A stretch of DNA of 64,000 nucleotides from Codonopsis lanceolata (Eukaryota > Streptophyta > Magnoliopsida > Asterales > Campanulaceae), in the NCBI GenBank assembly GCA_013146195.2, contig CM028377.1, positions 101,020,435-101,084,434 of the forward strand, written 5' to 3'. Numbering within the stretch: the first letter of the stretch is position 1; each line of letters begins with the position of its first letter. The translations under genes and the position numbers were made by a program. Below are positions 34,540 through 46,890 of the stretch, piece by piece. The notes beneath the pieces are model-generated. The model was not told the DNA's origin and did not search any database. It worked only from the letters and a program-made list of their open reading frames with translations.

Positions 34540-34720
34540 TGGATCGGATTTTGACCCGAATCTGATCCGAATCCGATCCGAAATTTCGGATATGGATTTA
34601 TATATATGGTTCGATAACCCGAATCCGATCTGAATCCGGTAATATATTTATTTAATGGATCGGATATGGATTTACCTATATCCGATCCGTTATCAACCCG
34701 ATCCGATCCGAAAATAATAC
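34540..34720. repeat. Left subterminal repeats of the hAT element
   Basis: Repeated ATCCGATCC / GGATCGGAT and GATCCGAAT-type motifs occur on both strands within the first 190 bp, mirrored at the other end. In hAT elements such subterminal motifs are transposase binding sites; here that role is inferred. Confidence 0.75.
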
Positions 34721-35538
34721 ATAATATATATATACACACACACCTATATATACCTATAAGGCTATACCTATACATATAATATAATAGTATAATATAATAA
34801 TAAGATACAAAAAGGTAAAGTCTTTTAGACTTTTAGTCTTCCAGACTTTTAATCTTCTAGCATTAACCAATAACCACCTGGTCCACCCCTCTTTCAATTT
34901 ATAGGTCTTGCTGTCTTGCACTTGCAAAATGCAAAATATAGAGTCATTTACACCTGTTTGGCCGAACCCGGACTCCTTGCCGATTTGCCACTGCCTTCTC
35001 ATCTTTCTCATGATTTCCCAGTTCCCACAACTCTTTCAAGTTCCAAGGTAACTTTACTTCTTCTAAAATCATACATATAAATATATAATGTATACTGGGT
35101 AACTAGTGGAAGCTTAAAGTTTCTTTCAAACTCAAATACAGATTTGGAAATTGGAACGACAGACGAAGAACTTGAAACTCTTCTCTACTCCCCAGGCTCC
35201 TACCGTTCATACAAGCAAATACACATTCCAATTCAAGCATCAAATACACGTTTGTACTTCTTCTTTTTCTCTATTTTCTAAGCTCTAAATTTTGCGTCTT
35301 GTTGAGGTATAAGATTGTATACCTAGTGTTTGATGTTTTGTCTCAATAAAAATCTCTCCCATTTATTTTCTTTCGAAATTCAATATTGTTTATCTTTTTA
35401 ATTCTATCAAATTGATATTGTCATGGTTTTTTTCACACTTATTTATGCATTCATGCAATTTTTTTACAAGTTGTTTATTATCTACAAATCATATTATCAT
35501 GCCACTAATAGTTTATGTAATCTGCAAATTACTTCGGA

Positions 35539-37521
35539 ATGGCGACGGAGCCAAGTGAGGGGAATGGAGAAAAACAAATTGATAAAAATGTTGCAGAATT
35601 ACCACAACCTCTTCCGAAGAAACGCAAATTAAAATCCCCGGTATGGAATGTTTTTGAGCGAAAAGAGACACCATCAGGTACAGTGGCAATTTGTAGCGGC
35701 TGTAAGAAGTCTTTTGTAGGAGAAAGTACTAAAGGCACTAGTCATTTAAAAAGCCATTTAGCAAGATGTCCATCAAAAAGTAATAAGGATGTTCGTCAAC
35801 AACTTTTAGTTGTGACCAAAAATACATGTGGCTCAACTGTGAAGGTTGCTAATTTTAAGTTTAGTCAAGATAAGAGTCGGATGGATTTTGCGAGAATGAT
35901 TATTAAGCACAATTACCCATTTACTATGGCTGAACATGAGTTTTTTGAAATATTTTGCAATGGTCTTCAACCTGAATTCAAGCTTATGTCAAGGAATACA
36001 ACTAGGGCAGATATTTTGCTTGTGCATCAAAGGGAGAAAGAGAAGATATCTAAGATTATAGATCAGCTTTCTTCTATAATTACTATTACTACTGATCTTT
36101 GGACATCTGAGCATCAAAAACTTGGTTATATTTGTTTGACTGCGCATTACATCAATGATGATTGGGTGTTAAAGAAAAAAATTATTGCATACAGATATAT
36201 CAAATGCCCCCATGATGCTGAAACTCTCTTCAAGGTTTTATCTGACATGATTTTAGAGTGGAATATTGATAGGAAATTATTTGCAATAGTTGTGGACAAT
36301 GCTACCACGAATGATGCTATGTCGAGAAGTTTGAAAAATTGGCTTTGTGATAAGTCTTTGTTGCTTTTAAATGGTGACTTGTTTCATTTAAGATGTAGTG
36401 CTCATATCTTGAATTTGATCGTGCAAGATGGGTTAAAAGAGGCTAGAGAACTTGTTTACAAGGTTAGAGAGAGTGTACGGTATGTACATCAGACTCCAAA
36501 CTCAAAGCAAAAATTTGAAAATGCAATTAATCAGCTTAAGTTGAAAAGGAAGAAAAAACCTTGCAAGGATTGTCCAACTAGATGGAACTCAACTTTTGAA
36601 ATGCTTGAGGCTGCTCTATGGATGAGGGATGCATTTGATCGTTTGGAACAAATTGATAGGAACTATAAATATAATCCTTCTAAAGATGAATGGGAAGTGG
36701 CACGAATTATCTGCGATTGCTTAAGAAAGTTCTTTGAAGCGACCAAACACTTTTCTGGAACTAGTTTTCCAACTTCTAATGTTTTCTTTCCTGATGTTTG
36801 CAATATTCAGTTGAGTTTAATGGAATGGGAAAATAGCAGACATGATTTTCTTCGTAACATGGCAGTTTTAATGAAGGCGAAGTTTGTGAAATATTGGGAT
36901 GAATGTAGTTTACTTTTGGCTATTGATGTAGTTCTTGATCCGAGGTTCAAGTTAGATTTAGTGGAGTATTATTATTTTAGGATATATGGGAGTGAAGCTG
37001 ATAAATATGTTCTTAGAGTTCGGAGTTGTCTTTTTGATTTGTTCACCGAGTATGGTGGTGAATCATCACAGTCACATTCTCGTTTAGATTGTGGCAACCC
37101 TCATAACATGGTTGGTGAGCGTCCAATAAATGATACTTTAAGTGGGTTTGATAGTTGGTATGCGACAGTTCGAGCCTCTAATATTCTTGTCTATCAGAAG
37201 TCAAAGTTGGATCTATACTTAGATGAGCCCGTGTTTCCTAGAAATGATGATTTCAATATTTTGCAATGGTGGAAAGTTAATAGTGTCAAGCTTCCTACAT
37301 TAGCGAGAATGGCTCGAGATGTCCTAGCTGCCCCTGCAACTACAGTTGAATCTGAAGCTGCATTTAGTGTTGGGGAAAGGGTTATTGATGAATATCGCGC
37401 GTCTTTACTTCCAGATATCGTTGAGGCTCTTGTAACTACTGATGATTGGATTGAATCAGAACGAAAAAGTAAGTATTTTTTTTTAATTCTTAATATTTGC
37501 GAAAAAAAATTGTTTAAATAA
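35539..37521 (+). CDS. hAT transposase, BED zinc finger (RICESLEEPER-like)
   Basis: 660 uninterrupted residues. A basic nuclear signal PKKRKLK lies at 26-32. A BED-type zinc finger follows (C52-x2-C55 ... H69, H73, C77 in TSHLKSHLARC), which binds element ends. The central hAT RNase H-fold region carries TTDLWTSEHQKLGY (about residue 190, first catalytic Asp) and VVDNATTNDAM (about 252, second). The C-terminal hAT dimerisation region (about 555-635) includes FNILQWW, LARMARDVLAAPATTVESE and YRASLLPDIVEALVTTDDW. Length is normal for the family. A GTAAGT close to the 3' end (about 37469) could allow splicing to a short alternative tail. It cuts a dead gypsy integrase, and I see no inactivating lesion in it. 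Confidence 0.93.
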   Translation: MATEPSEGNGEKQIDKNVAELPQPLPKKRKLKSPVWNVFERKETPSGTVAICSGCKKSFVGESTKGTSHLKSHLARCPSKSNKDVRQQLLVVTKNTCGSTVKVANFKFSQDKSRMDFARMIIKHNYPFTMAEHEFFEIFCNGLQPEFKLMSRNTTRADILLVHQREKEKISKIIDQLSSIITITTDLWTSEHQKLGYICLTAHYINDDWVLKKKIIAYRYIKCPHDAETLFKVLSDMILEWNIDRKLFAIVVDNATTNDAMSRSLKNWLCDKSLLLLNGDLFHLRCSAHILNLIVQDGLKEARELVYKVRESVRYVHQTPNSKQKFENAINQLKLKRKKKPCKDCPTRWNSTFEMLEAALWMRDAFDRLEQIDRNYKYNPSKDEWEVARIICDCLRKFFEATKHFSGTSFPTSNVFFPDVCNIQLSLMEWENSRHDFLRNMAVLMKAKFVKYWDECSLLLAIDVVLDPRFKLDLVEYYYFRIYGSEADKYVLRVRSCLFDLFTEYGGESSQSHSRLDCGNPHNMVGERPINDTLSGFDSWYATVRASNILVYQKSKLDLYLDEPVFPRNDDFNILQWWKVNSVKLPTLARMARDVLAAPATTVESEAAFSVGERVIDEYRASLLPDIVEALVTTDDWIESERKSKYFFLILNICEKKLFK

Positions 37522-38059
37522 AATGCTTTCTCTTTGTACAGGCCATGGAATCTATGGTAGAGAGTCATGTTAAAAGGTAAACCATGTCCCTTCTAATTCA
37601 TTTAGATGTTTTTCTTTTTATCCTTGTAGATATTATTCATTGTTTTCTACTAAAATATTAGAATATTGACATCATTCATTAACTTTTGTAGGTGTTTTTG
37701 GCTTAAAGTTGGTGAAGAATTAAGCCACAACTTGTGACTTGGCAGTTGGCATACGAAGTCTGGAACAAGAAGGAATTATATAATTTTGAATAGACTTGGG
37801 ATACTGGTAGTCTTAGTTTTTAGAATGGATCTATTAAAAGGCTTTGGAGAAAACTTGAAGTATATTAATGGCATGTCAATATTTGAGAGCTTTTTGTTGC
37901 TTTCCAGTTTCTAGTTTTATAATTTATTTTTGGTTTCATTATGTTATTTAATTTATTATGTTTGCCAAAAGAAAAAAACCTTATGTAACAGCTGAGTTTG
38001 TGCCAAATTTTTTGGTAATTATATAATATATTTTTTTGTTTCATAAAATTTCATTAAAG

Positions 38060-38238
38060 AGAATTTCGGATCGGATCGGATATTTAATCGGATTATCAAT
38101 TAGTAACGGATTCAGATATGGATTGAAATGCATTTGATCCATCTGATTAATGGATCGGATCGGATTGACAATATAAGATTTCGGATCGGATTCGGATATA
38201 CCTATATCCGATGTATATCCGATCCATTGACAGGCCTA
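38060..38238. repeat. Right subterminal repeats and TIR of the hAT element
   Basis: Multiple CGGATCGGAT and ATCCGAT motifs, ending in the inverted copy of the left terminus (CCATTGACAGGCCTA). Confidence 0.75.
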
Positions 38239-38246
38239 CCTGGAAC

Positions 38247-38506
38247 ATACTTGAGCATATCAGAGGCGAATAGCTCGAGCATTCAATAAGAAAATTAAAG
38301 GCCGTGATATCCAAGTCGGAGACTTGGTACTACGCGAAAAACCCCCTAGTTATGTTGATACTAGGAGAAAATGAAAGTCTCCCTGGATGGGACCATACAT
38401 TGTCAAACAGATCCGGTCAGGAGGTGCAGTGCTCCTTACAAATCAAGATGGGGAAGACCTTGTTCAGCCCTTCAACCTTGATAAGCTTAAAAGGTACTAT
38501 GCGTGA
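38247..38506 (+). pseudogene. Gypsy integrase C-terminus
   Basis: It continues the integrase interrupted by the hAT element. Mixed frames contain AFNKKIKGRDIQVGDLVLRE, then SPWMGPYIVKQIRSGGAVLL and the closing FNLDKLKRYYA followed by a stop. Stops occur within it. There is no chromodomain, which argues for the Tat/Athila side of gypsy elements. Confidence 0.88.
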
Positions 38507-39017
38507 GTCGAAAAATATATCTTGCAATTGCTTCCCTCTTCAGCTCGCTAGGTTGAAAACCCGAAAGGGCAGCCTAGGCAAAAGTTAGAGTATAAAAAAA
38601 AAGGCAAAAGTTAGATTATTAAAAAAAAAAAGCAAAAGAAGAAATAAGGACTCGCTAGGTTGAAAACCCGAAAGGGCGGCCTAGGCAAAAGTTATAGCAT
38701 ATAACAAAAAAGGAGAAAAGGAGAGGGAATGCAATTTCCAGATCCTCGGCATTTGACCTTCGGCCGGCCAAAGTCTTCAGCATATACAGAGTCTTGACTG
38801 ACTAAAGAGAAAAACCACGACAGAGCTCGCATAAAACATTAAAATATAACATAACACAGCCCATAAGGTGCAGCTTAGGAATAAAGTGCCTAAGACATTT
38901 AAGATTAGCATTTATTCATGTACATTTGTCTATATACATACTATGTGCTACCTACATCCCCTGTTCCCCCCCCCCCCAACTATCTTTTTTATTACAACTT
39001 AGCCTCGGAACGGTCCC
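38507..39017 (+). other. Tat tail after pol, with a 107-bp direct repeat
   Basis: The phrase 'ctcgctaggttgaaaacccg' followed by 'aaagggc.gcctaggcaaaa' occurs at about 38544 and 38651, 107 bp apart. I associate this phrase with untranslated tails of Tat-type elements. The rest is AT-rich spacer that would also be the 3' flank of the first antisense gene. No gene is seen. Confidence 0.6.
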
Positions 39018-40630
39018 TCAATGCATGCGATGTCCGCCCAACCGTGACCATATACTTCTACGAGGCACAGAAGAAGCTCCAGTCTCACCAGCGTGATAAC
39101 CACCAGAGGTGTCCTCATCCTCTTCATCATCAGGATCGCCGTTGTCCTGAACAGCCCGACGACTTGGGCCAGCGCCATCATCTCTATGGGTAGTACTTCG
39201 TCTGCCAGCCTGAGGAGGAACAACCTTATCTGTTTGCCGGGGATTGCTCCGCCAACTTGCATTGCTCAATCGGGGAGGCACATTACTGGGACCTGCCTCA
39301 TTTGGATCAGGAGTCATCCGGGCATCAAGGCCATACACCTGCCTGAAGTCCTCCTGCAGAACTTGAGGGACTACCAGCCCCGAGCTTTCCAGATCCTCGC
39401 CTATCTCCATTGGGCGAGCATCTAGGTCACTACTTACTTGCCTGCCCAGCATCCGCCTCAGTACATGCCGAGTAACACGGGAATGCCCCTCAGCGGCTAC
39501 CAACACCCATGCTAAATATTCAAGAGACAAGAGCATATACTCAGAATAGGCGTAAGCTGCCTCCCACGAATCAAAGTCGAGCTGCCACATGTCACGGATA
39601 AGGTTTCCCACGTCCCTATTCATCTGAAGCTCCTCAATCAAAGGACGGTCCACGTTCGGGATGACCTGCTCCCTGCCAAATTGGCGAAGGACCCTGTACG
39701 CTAGATAAAAAGTAGTCTGCTCGAGACCCAGCAAAATGACCTGGGCATGGACCTCAGTAAACATGAAGAAGCTGTGGATCCGCCAATGGCTAACAACCCA
39801 TATAATCTCCATGGAACCAATCCGCAAAAAGTACTCAATCCAGTCATGCATGCTCCGAAAAATTGGTCTAATGGTAATGACTGCGAGATCCATAACTCCC
39901 AGGATCATACATGCCTCCCACCAGCATTGGGCCCATCACCCAATTAAAATGCTCCTTCAGCCACATGTGAATCAAAAGAGGGCTACCGGAGGGAAACAAC
40001 TCATCACCAGACGCAAAAGCATCCATGCAAAACAAGGTTTCAGCCAAAATCATCGGGATAATGTTTACACGGCGATCTCGAGCTTGCAGCACAAGGTCCA
40101 CGATCCGCACATCTATAAATCCAGGTCGGCCCACCAGAAGGTACCGTCCCATGAGGCAAAAAAAAAAGAGCAACCAGCCGGTGCCGCAAATAAACTAGGT
40201 CATCTTCCCTGTACTCAGTATAAGCACCGGGAAGCACAACCAAATTAAAGTTCACTCCGTTGTAAAAACCCAGAGTAGCCTCGCGAGTTGTTTCGAACAA
40301 CTCCCGTATTGCCATGAAAGGACGCCTCCGAACAGAAGGCACAACAATGGGTCCAGTGCCACGCATTCCCACCATAACACAAAATTCCTCGAAGGTGGGA
40401 CACATCTCATTCAGACAAAAATTAAAAAGGTGGCTCTATGGTGACCAGAACCTGGAAGCTCCCCTCAGCATGTCCCAGTTAATGCGAAGGGTCCGCCATG
40501 ACAGCAGGCACCGGTTCCCATAAATGCGTTCAAACCACTCTCTCTCATCTGCCCGCAAAGAAAGTACCCAAAAATCCAGAACATTCTCATAAACCTCTAT
40601 CTCTAAAGCAGTGTGGAAAGGAGCAACCAT
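39018..40630 (-). pseudogene. Antisense extra ORF 1 of the Tat element
   Basis: Function unknown. On the strand opposite to pol, a chain starts MVAPFHTALEIEVYENVLDF (40630). After a stop (about 40436) the same frame continues SHLFNFCLNEMCPTFEEFCV. At the minus-strand T-run of 40159-40168 the frame shifts to IDVRIVDLVLQARDRRVNII. Near 39900 it shifts again to a 296-codon frame ending at 39018 with an acidic Pro/Ser-rich tail. Text like HLFNF...CPTFEEF recalls domains that I associate with antisense ORFs of Tat elements (DUF7745-like); this is tentative. One stop and two frameshifts make it a pseudogene. A TATAAAAA box lies about 120 bp upstream. Confidence 0.65.
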
Positions 40631-40749
40631 CTCAGGATAAAAACAAAAATTATGTCTGATAAAAAGAAAAGGAGATTGAGCAAAGAGAGATCACAAAGAG
40701 CGGGGAAAGAAGGCAGGTGAATGATGAAATGTACGCTGCCTCGGCTCTC

Positions 40750-40757
40750 TTTTTATA
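40750..40757 (-). promoter_or_regulatory. Candidate TATA box for antisense ORF 1
   Basis: Minus-strand TATAAAAA (context CAGTATAAAAAGAGAGCC), about 120 bp upstream of the ATG at 40630. Its position suits a dedicated antisense promoter. No transcript evidence is available here. Confidence 0.45.
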
Positions 40758-43169
40758 CTGAAAACTGAAGTAACAGACGAATTCTTCGCACAATGCATGA
40801 ACCAGGGGCTGAAATAGGACTGCACAGAAGAAGTATGGGCGCCACCCACATCCACTCCTGGCGCGGCACCCACTTCCATTATGGGTGGTGCCAGAGCCCC
40901 CCCCGAATGCTTCGAGCACGCTCGTATCCTGGTTTCGGGCCCCAACCGCTCCACTGCTTACTCTGTTTGATCACGAGAAATGGAAGAAAATGCAGAAGCT
41001 AAGCCATAGCCTCGTCTGCCAAATTGAAATATCAAAGACAGGAAGAAGCGGCTGTTTTTTCTTCCCCACAGAGTGCCAGAAAAGCCCAATTAAAATCTGA
41101 AGGTGTATCCCTCTAAAATTCCATCCATGACTACAGTGTGCCGTTACCCCTAGATAATGGTTTAGATTTTTTTTATTCTTAGAATAATTGAGTCTGCATT
41201 TTTAATTCATGCATCATATAAAATAATATTGCATTGCATTTAGAAGTGTGTACAGAAAAAAAAAAGATGAAAAAGCTAATGAATGCAGGTAAATGGAGCT
41301 AATGAGTGCGAGAAGAACTACTCCTGCCAAGGTTGCCACCCATGACTCGAGGGTCGGATCCGCCAATCCTGTACTCCCGTCCCCTCGCTCGAGCGCGTCT
41401 TGATCCGCCGGCTGCATCATCATCATCCCGGCACCTGGTCTGCCTCACAACATCATTTCCCCGGCAGGAAAACTTGTCCACAAGCCATTGGTACAATTTG
41501 TTGATACTGAAGAAGCCCCTCAACAGCTTCTTGTACGTCGATACATTAACCTGAAAAAAGAGGTGTTGAGACAGCAAAAGAAAATATGTCAGTCTTCAAA
41601 AAAAAAAAAAGAAATGAGGCAAGCATAAAAAAAAGGAGAGACAAGAAAAATATTTACCACGCGGGCTTGCTTCGGAACATGATACTCCTCAAGAATGTCT
41701 ACATCGAGTAAAACTTCCTCCACAAGTCATCCGTCGGGACGATACCAGAAGGTGGAGAAAGCATCGGCAGGCGCAGAAAAATTCTGACTACACGTCAGGA
41801 ACTGGGCAAGAAGGTCTCGGCCTATCAGAGACGTTAGATGCACGCCTGGCTGCTATGGGGGCAGGGTGGAGCACTGTCCTTAAGAACTCCTCATATGCCA
41901 TAACTGGATAATCACTTTGAGGCATAAGGCATCTCAACAGGTATAGATACCTGTTCGGCAAGAAGTCCGGGACAATCACCCAATGAGGAGGTGCAGTAGG
42001 AGTCACTGGAAATGTCGAAAACATGGAATGCTGGCGGTTGACCCGTTCGCCCATATACAACGAATCAACCATAATGGACACCATCAGTATCTGGTATCGA
42101 CTCATCTCCATAGAAATCATATAAGGCCCCAACAGACCCCTCCAGGGGAATAAATGCATGGTGCCTAGGCTTGAGTTGGCTATCCTATCCCGCATCATCA
42201 CTTTATCCAAGCAATGGCCATCCCGATCCTTTCCTACTCGGTTGGCATTCACAAATTCAGCCAAGAAAGGTGGCCCATGAATACGATGGCGCAGTGGACC
42301 TGGAGTAAAATGAAAAACCGAGTAGGTCCAGACCTACAGAAAAAAAAAAGAATCAGCAAAAAGAAAAAAAAAAGAATCAGTAAAAAGAAAAAAAATGATG
42401 CTGGCAAGAAAAAAACAACAAAGCTGGGAAAAAAGGGAAGGATACCCCCCAAGCCGGAGCAAAACCATTAAAAGTCAGTGAATCATTGTGGCTTGCCCTA
42501 TCCATAGAAGCATAAAGCTCAGCCAGGCCTACCTGCCTGTCCCCAGTCATCGTCAATAACATGATCCAAGTCCCGCAGACATCCCAGGAGGGAAACCCTC
42601 AAAGAGGTGGAAGAATTGGCAAAGAGTGACATCCCCAGAAAAAAAGAACAAGAACGCCCTGGCAACGCGAGTTACGGCCTCGCTGTCATTCCCATCAACT
42701 TGCCTGGCGTTTGCTAGAAGCCAGCTCTTGACACTGCCAATAAAGATCTCAACCGTAGATTTATGCTCGGGCTCGAAACCCAAGAGATCTTTCACCACCT
42801 CAGGATGGTGACGAAGAGTATAATCCGGCTCCAAAGTCCGGCCAATGCTAGTAGGGATACCCATGATAGCACACGCGGGGTCAAAGTAGCCTCCCCCCAG
42901 CTGAAATGAAAAGTGTGGGTGGTGTCCCACCAGTAGTCCCGCAAAACGTTAAAAATGGGCAAATAACTGCGAAAGGGACAAAAGGCCCGCAAGAACTCAC
43001 TAAAGCCGGAAGACTCCACCAAAACCCGTGTCGGCAAGGGCATCAAGTTATAAATGTCTGGAACTTTGTCGCAGCTTGCCTGAATCCTGGTCAAGGTCCT
43101 GCGCGTCTGAAAAAAAAAAGATAAAGAAAAGAGCAGCATCTTAGCATCAGAAAAAGGGAGAAGGTAAAA

Positions 43170-44047
43170 TTTCTATCTTTTATTAAATCTCCTGGGCATG
43201 TCATTAGACCATATTAAAAAAAAAAGAACATATTGCATATATTGCATTTTTGTAAATAACCATCATAAAATATTTACATTTTGCATAGTACATCAAAAGA
43301 AAAAAAATGTTTTGCATTCAAAAACAAAAAAAATATGTTTTTGCATTCATAAAAAAAAATTACATTTTAACAATTCATAAAAAAAATTGAATCTCTGCAT
43401 TCAAAAATATATATATAATATAATTTAAAAATTTTGCATCTTTGCATTCATAAAAAATATTGCATCTTTGCATTCAGAAAAAACATGTGCTATACTCTTG
43501 CATTCGAAAAATAATTTTGCATTTTTGTAATTCGAAAAAAAAAAGAAGAGAAAAATGTGTTTCGCATTCAAAAATAAATACATGCTGCATATTCGCATAC
43601 ATTAGAAAAGAAATAATTATGCAGCATTTTAGCGAGCATCTAAAATTTTTCTATGTTGCATTTGCGTTCTCATTCATGAATCTAATAAAAATGATATATC
43701 CATGCATTAGCAAGTCATCATTTGCATTCATTTTTCCAAATAATTGCATTTTGGCATACACTAAAAAAAATGTTGCAAATATTGAAAAGAAAATATTTCT
43801 ATTGCATTTGGCATACATCTCTGCAGCATGTGCATTTGTAAAAATGTATATTATTGCATAAAGTAGTCATGTTACATTTTGCATGCATACATCAAAAAAT
43901 GTGCATCTGAATATATATCCGAAAAAAAAATGCATCACGTATTCGAAAAGTCTATTGCACGAGCACGCATCATAAAGGATATCTTGCAGTTCAAACATGC
44001 AACATGTAATCAAATTACATCAGTAACATGAAATATGCATCGTAGAG
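43170..44047. repeat. TTGCATTC-rich degenerate repeat
   Basis: Copies of 'ttgcattcataaaaaa' and 'tttgcattcaaaaa' recur at about 15-60 bp spacing. On the minus strand this is pyrimidine-rich DNA inside the first intron of the antisense gene. Similar ttgcat text resumes at 46909-47020 after the nested solo LTR, showing it was once continuous. ORFs in it are low-complexity artefacts. Confidence 0.75.
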
Positions 44048-44424
44048 TGTAGACACCCAAATTTCGTACCCCTGGTATGTAACTCTGGCATACGATATCA
44101 AGACCTGTTAAAACTTAACAAATGTCAATTTACAGGGTTTAAAAATGCAAAAGATAAAACAGGATGCGCAAAACAGTGAAATGCAAGGGCTAAAGTGTCA
44201 AAAATGGGCTGAAGAATGAATAGTTGGCGCTGCCATAATGAGGATCTGGCGTGGCGCCCAAAAGCCAAAAGGGCTTATGGCAGTGCCCAGATTCGCTACA
44301 GTGATTCCTAAACTGCTACATGAGTGCTACAGTTTGAGCAATGTATCATTTTTCCGGTATTCTGTACAACGGAATGAAGTACGCAGAGAGGAAAAGTATT
44401 TCCCTCGATGTCCCTCGGTCAGCC

Positions 44425-44432
44425 TATAAATA
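44425..44432 (+). promoter_or_regulatory. TATA box in the gypsy solo LTR
   Basis: TATAAATA in the context CAGCCTATAAATAGAGGCC. The same box is present in the Tat 3' LTR at 49287-49294. Confidence 0.65.
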
Positions 44433-44533
44433 GAGGCCCCGGGATTCGCTTTCAGGACACCGAAAATTCCTCAAAGCTTTTCAGCGTTCTCATTACGCTG
44501 TTAAGATAGTGAGCGATCGAGTGATAGTGAGAG

Positions 44534-45570
44534 TGTAAGGGTAAAATAGGCATGACCTATTTTATCTTGTTTTCACCTTTCTTGGTCAAAGAAGAATTTT
44601 AATTTAGTCAATGTTTATTTTAGGTGTTAGATTTTGTTTAGATTATTTTTGGTAGATTGATTTGTTTTTTATAGGAAAATCTTTCAAAAGATTTTGGGTA
44701 TATTAGTTAGGTAACTAAATCTTTGCAAATAATTTAGTTATTTCATGTATCATAGTTTTGTTAGGAAAGATATCTTGTGATATATTTTTGGTAACTAAAT
44801 CTTTACAAAATAATTTAGTTATTAGAGGTATCATAATAGGAAACATAATCTTTTGTAATATTGTGTTAATCTCTTACCCAGTTGGAGAAGGTTTCCTTGT
44901 GCCGTGTTCTTGCAGGTTTGTGCCCTATATATGCAGGCGTGATTTTCTGGTTTGAGACTACGCCGAGAGCTTGACACAGAGAAGATAGACAGACGGCAAA
45001 CTTGCAAGGAAGAATATATTCAGAGAGCTTGAATGAGAGATTGAGTTTTTACAGCCTGCTGTGTAGAGCTTGAGAAAGTAGATTGAAAGGCCATAAACGA
45101 GAGCATTCGCAGCGCTTTCACAAGCGCATGTTGGTTTGAAACTTCTGTGAAGACAGCTTCGTTCTTCCTGAAGTTCTGTATTGTGTGCTTCTTTTTCGTT
45201 TGCTGTTTGAGGCTGTTTTTGGTTCTTTCTTCCCACGTTTGGTATAGTGATTTATGTGGGTTTTTGGTTCTCCAAGATTCTATATCTTGTGAGAATTTTG
45301 TGTTAACTGTTAAGGATTAAAAACAGTGTTGGTTTTAATATATTGTGTTGCCTTGAGGCTTGATCTACAAGTTTGATACTTGTAGATTGTTTTTGTGTGA
45401 TTTTATGTCTTCTATATTCTGTTTGGTTCGATATCTGAAAACAAATCTTCCGCTGCTATTTTCTGTAATACACTTTCAGTTCACATTGTTACTGTCATTG
45501 TTGCAACATTCACTGCAACATTGGCAGTAACATCGTTCCATATCGAGAATCCGTGCATCGCGTTCTTTCA
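44534..45570 (+). mobile_element. Second solo LTR nested in the first
   Basis: 1037 bp starting TGTAAGGGTAAAATAGG and ending CGCGTTCTTTCA. A perfect 5-bp duplication GAGAG lies on each side (44529-44533 and 45571-45575). The inserted block is absent from the homologous position of the Tat 3' LTR (about 49392). It has TG...CA ends and no internal coding region, so it is a solo LTR. Its superfamily cannot be told from the LTR alone. The ORF at 44958-45236 is not convincing. Confidence 0.88.
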
Positions 45571-46339
45571 GAGAGTCCGCTCCTATAAAGCCTCGAAACC
45601 CTGTCAAAACTCCTCCAAAAGCAAATCCAACCGGTCAAAGTGATCTATAGCCCCCCCCCCCAAGTTAGGTATCCACCCTATTTCCCCAGTCCAAAAACCT
45701 CAGAAATAGCAGTTGCTCTGCCCGACTAAAAAGACCAAATCAGCCAGAAACAAGCCCTTGTTTTGCCCGATTTCCGCCAGCAGCAAGCAAGCAGCAACAA
45801 AAAAACAAGCAGCTGCTCCGCCCGTTTTACGGAACCCAGAAGCAACTTTCGGAAGCAGTTACTCTGCCCGAACCGCAGTAACCGCAGCAACAGCAGCAAA
45901 GCAAAAAAAGACTCCCTCTCTCTCGAGAAGGACAGAGCGAGCACACCACGCTCTAAAAGGTGAGCCTTTAAGAGCGTTATTTATTAAAAAGCTATTTTCC
46001 ATCCGACCCAATGTAAAAATATAAGCCGTTGTGCTGCCCAAATTATTTTAGAAAATAGCATTAAAAAGAGCCATTATTATGGTCAAATATTTTTAAATGT
46101 ATTTGTAATTATTGGAAGGAGACGGCTGTAAGTCCGTAAATAATGTAAATATGGATGTATTTGTAGGTAGTTAATGTTTTATTTATTTGCTAGATAAATA
46201 TAACAAAAAGCATACTTTAGCCAAAAACCTATTTTTGAGACCGAAAAGGTGAGTTGGGTGCCTAGCACCTTCCCAACTCATAAATTAGCCCCCGAACCCA
46301 TTTTTGCATTCTCTGGTTTTCTTTTTTGGTTTTTCTTTA

Positions 46340-46890
46340 TTTCTTCCTTAAAATAAAGATGACGACTCTATTAAAACATTTTGGATCGCAGTGAGGCATC
46401 GCAACACCCTTTCTTGCATTTTTCCGCTTTCTCCTAAAAAAAGGAGAATGAGAATGAAAGGGTGATGTATTCCTATATCCTGGTATCCCCTAAAAAAATG
46501 GATAACTTGATATAGAAAACCCAAAGCACTCATAGTGATCCGAAATAGGTCATAAGGCAATTTTCATAAAGTCTGTAGTGGGGCCCGCAATATCCTTTCT
46601 TGCACTTTCCATTTTCCCCTACACAAGGGACGATGTGAATGAAATGGTGATGCGTTTTTGCATCCTGTTATCCCCTAAACAAGGGATAACCTGATACAGA
46701 AAACCCATAGCTCCCATAACGGATCAAAAATTCACTGAAGTGACCGAGGCGTATTCAACGTGCTTTTTGACAGCACCCTTTCCGTATTTTTAATTTTGTT
46801 TTCCCCTAGACAAGGGATGATGGAATGGAAAGCGTGGTGTCCGCATCCGCACGCCGCATTCCCCTAACCAAGGGAGCGCGGGGCTGCATC
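46340..46890 (+). repeat. Tandem repeats in the 3' part of the gypsy solo LTR
   Basis: About three diverged copies of a ~180-bp unit with 'cttgcacttttccgttttcc' style text, 'cctaaacaagggatgatg' and 'aaacccaaagcactcatagt'. Confidence 0.75.

Larger units (their letters stand above)
34528..38238 (+). mobile_element. hAT transposon, apparently complete
   Basis: 3711 bp. Both ends begin TAGGCCTGTCAATGGATCGG, inverted and identical over 22 bp. Flanking octamers CATGGAAC (34520-34527) and CCTGGAAC (38239-38246) are an 8-bp target duplication with one mismatch. Removing the element would reconnect the host gypsy integrase reading. Subterminal regions are packed with GGATCGGAT-like motifs, and one uninterrupted transposase ORF lies inside. 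These are the features of an autonomous hAT element of the Ac / RICESLEEPER type. Confidence 0.93.

Noticed and set aside
43198..43861. Plus-strand ORFs of 60-133 codons
   Set aside because: Translations of the TTGCATTC repeat, rich in Lys, Ile and Cys; not genes.
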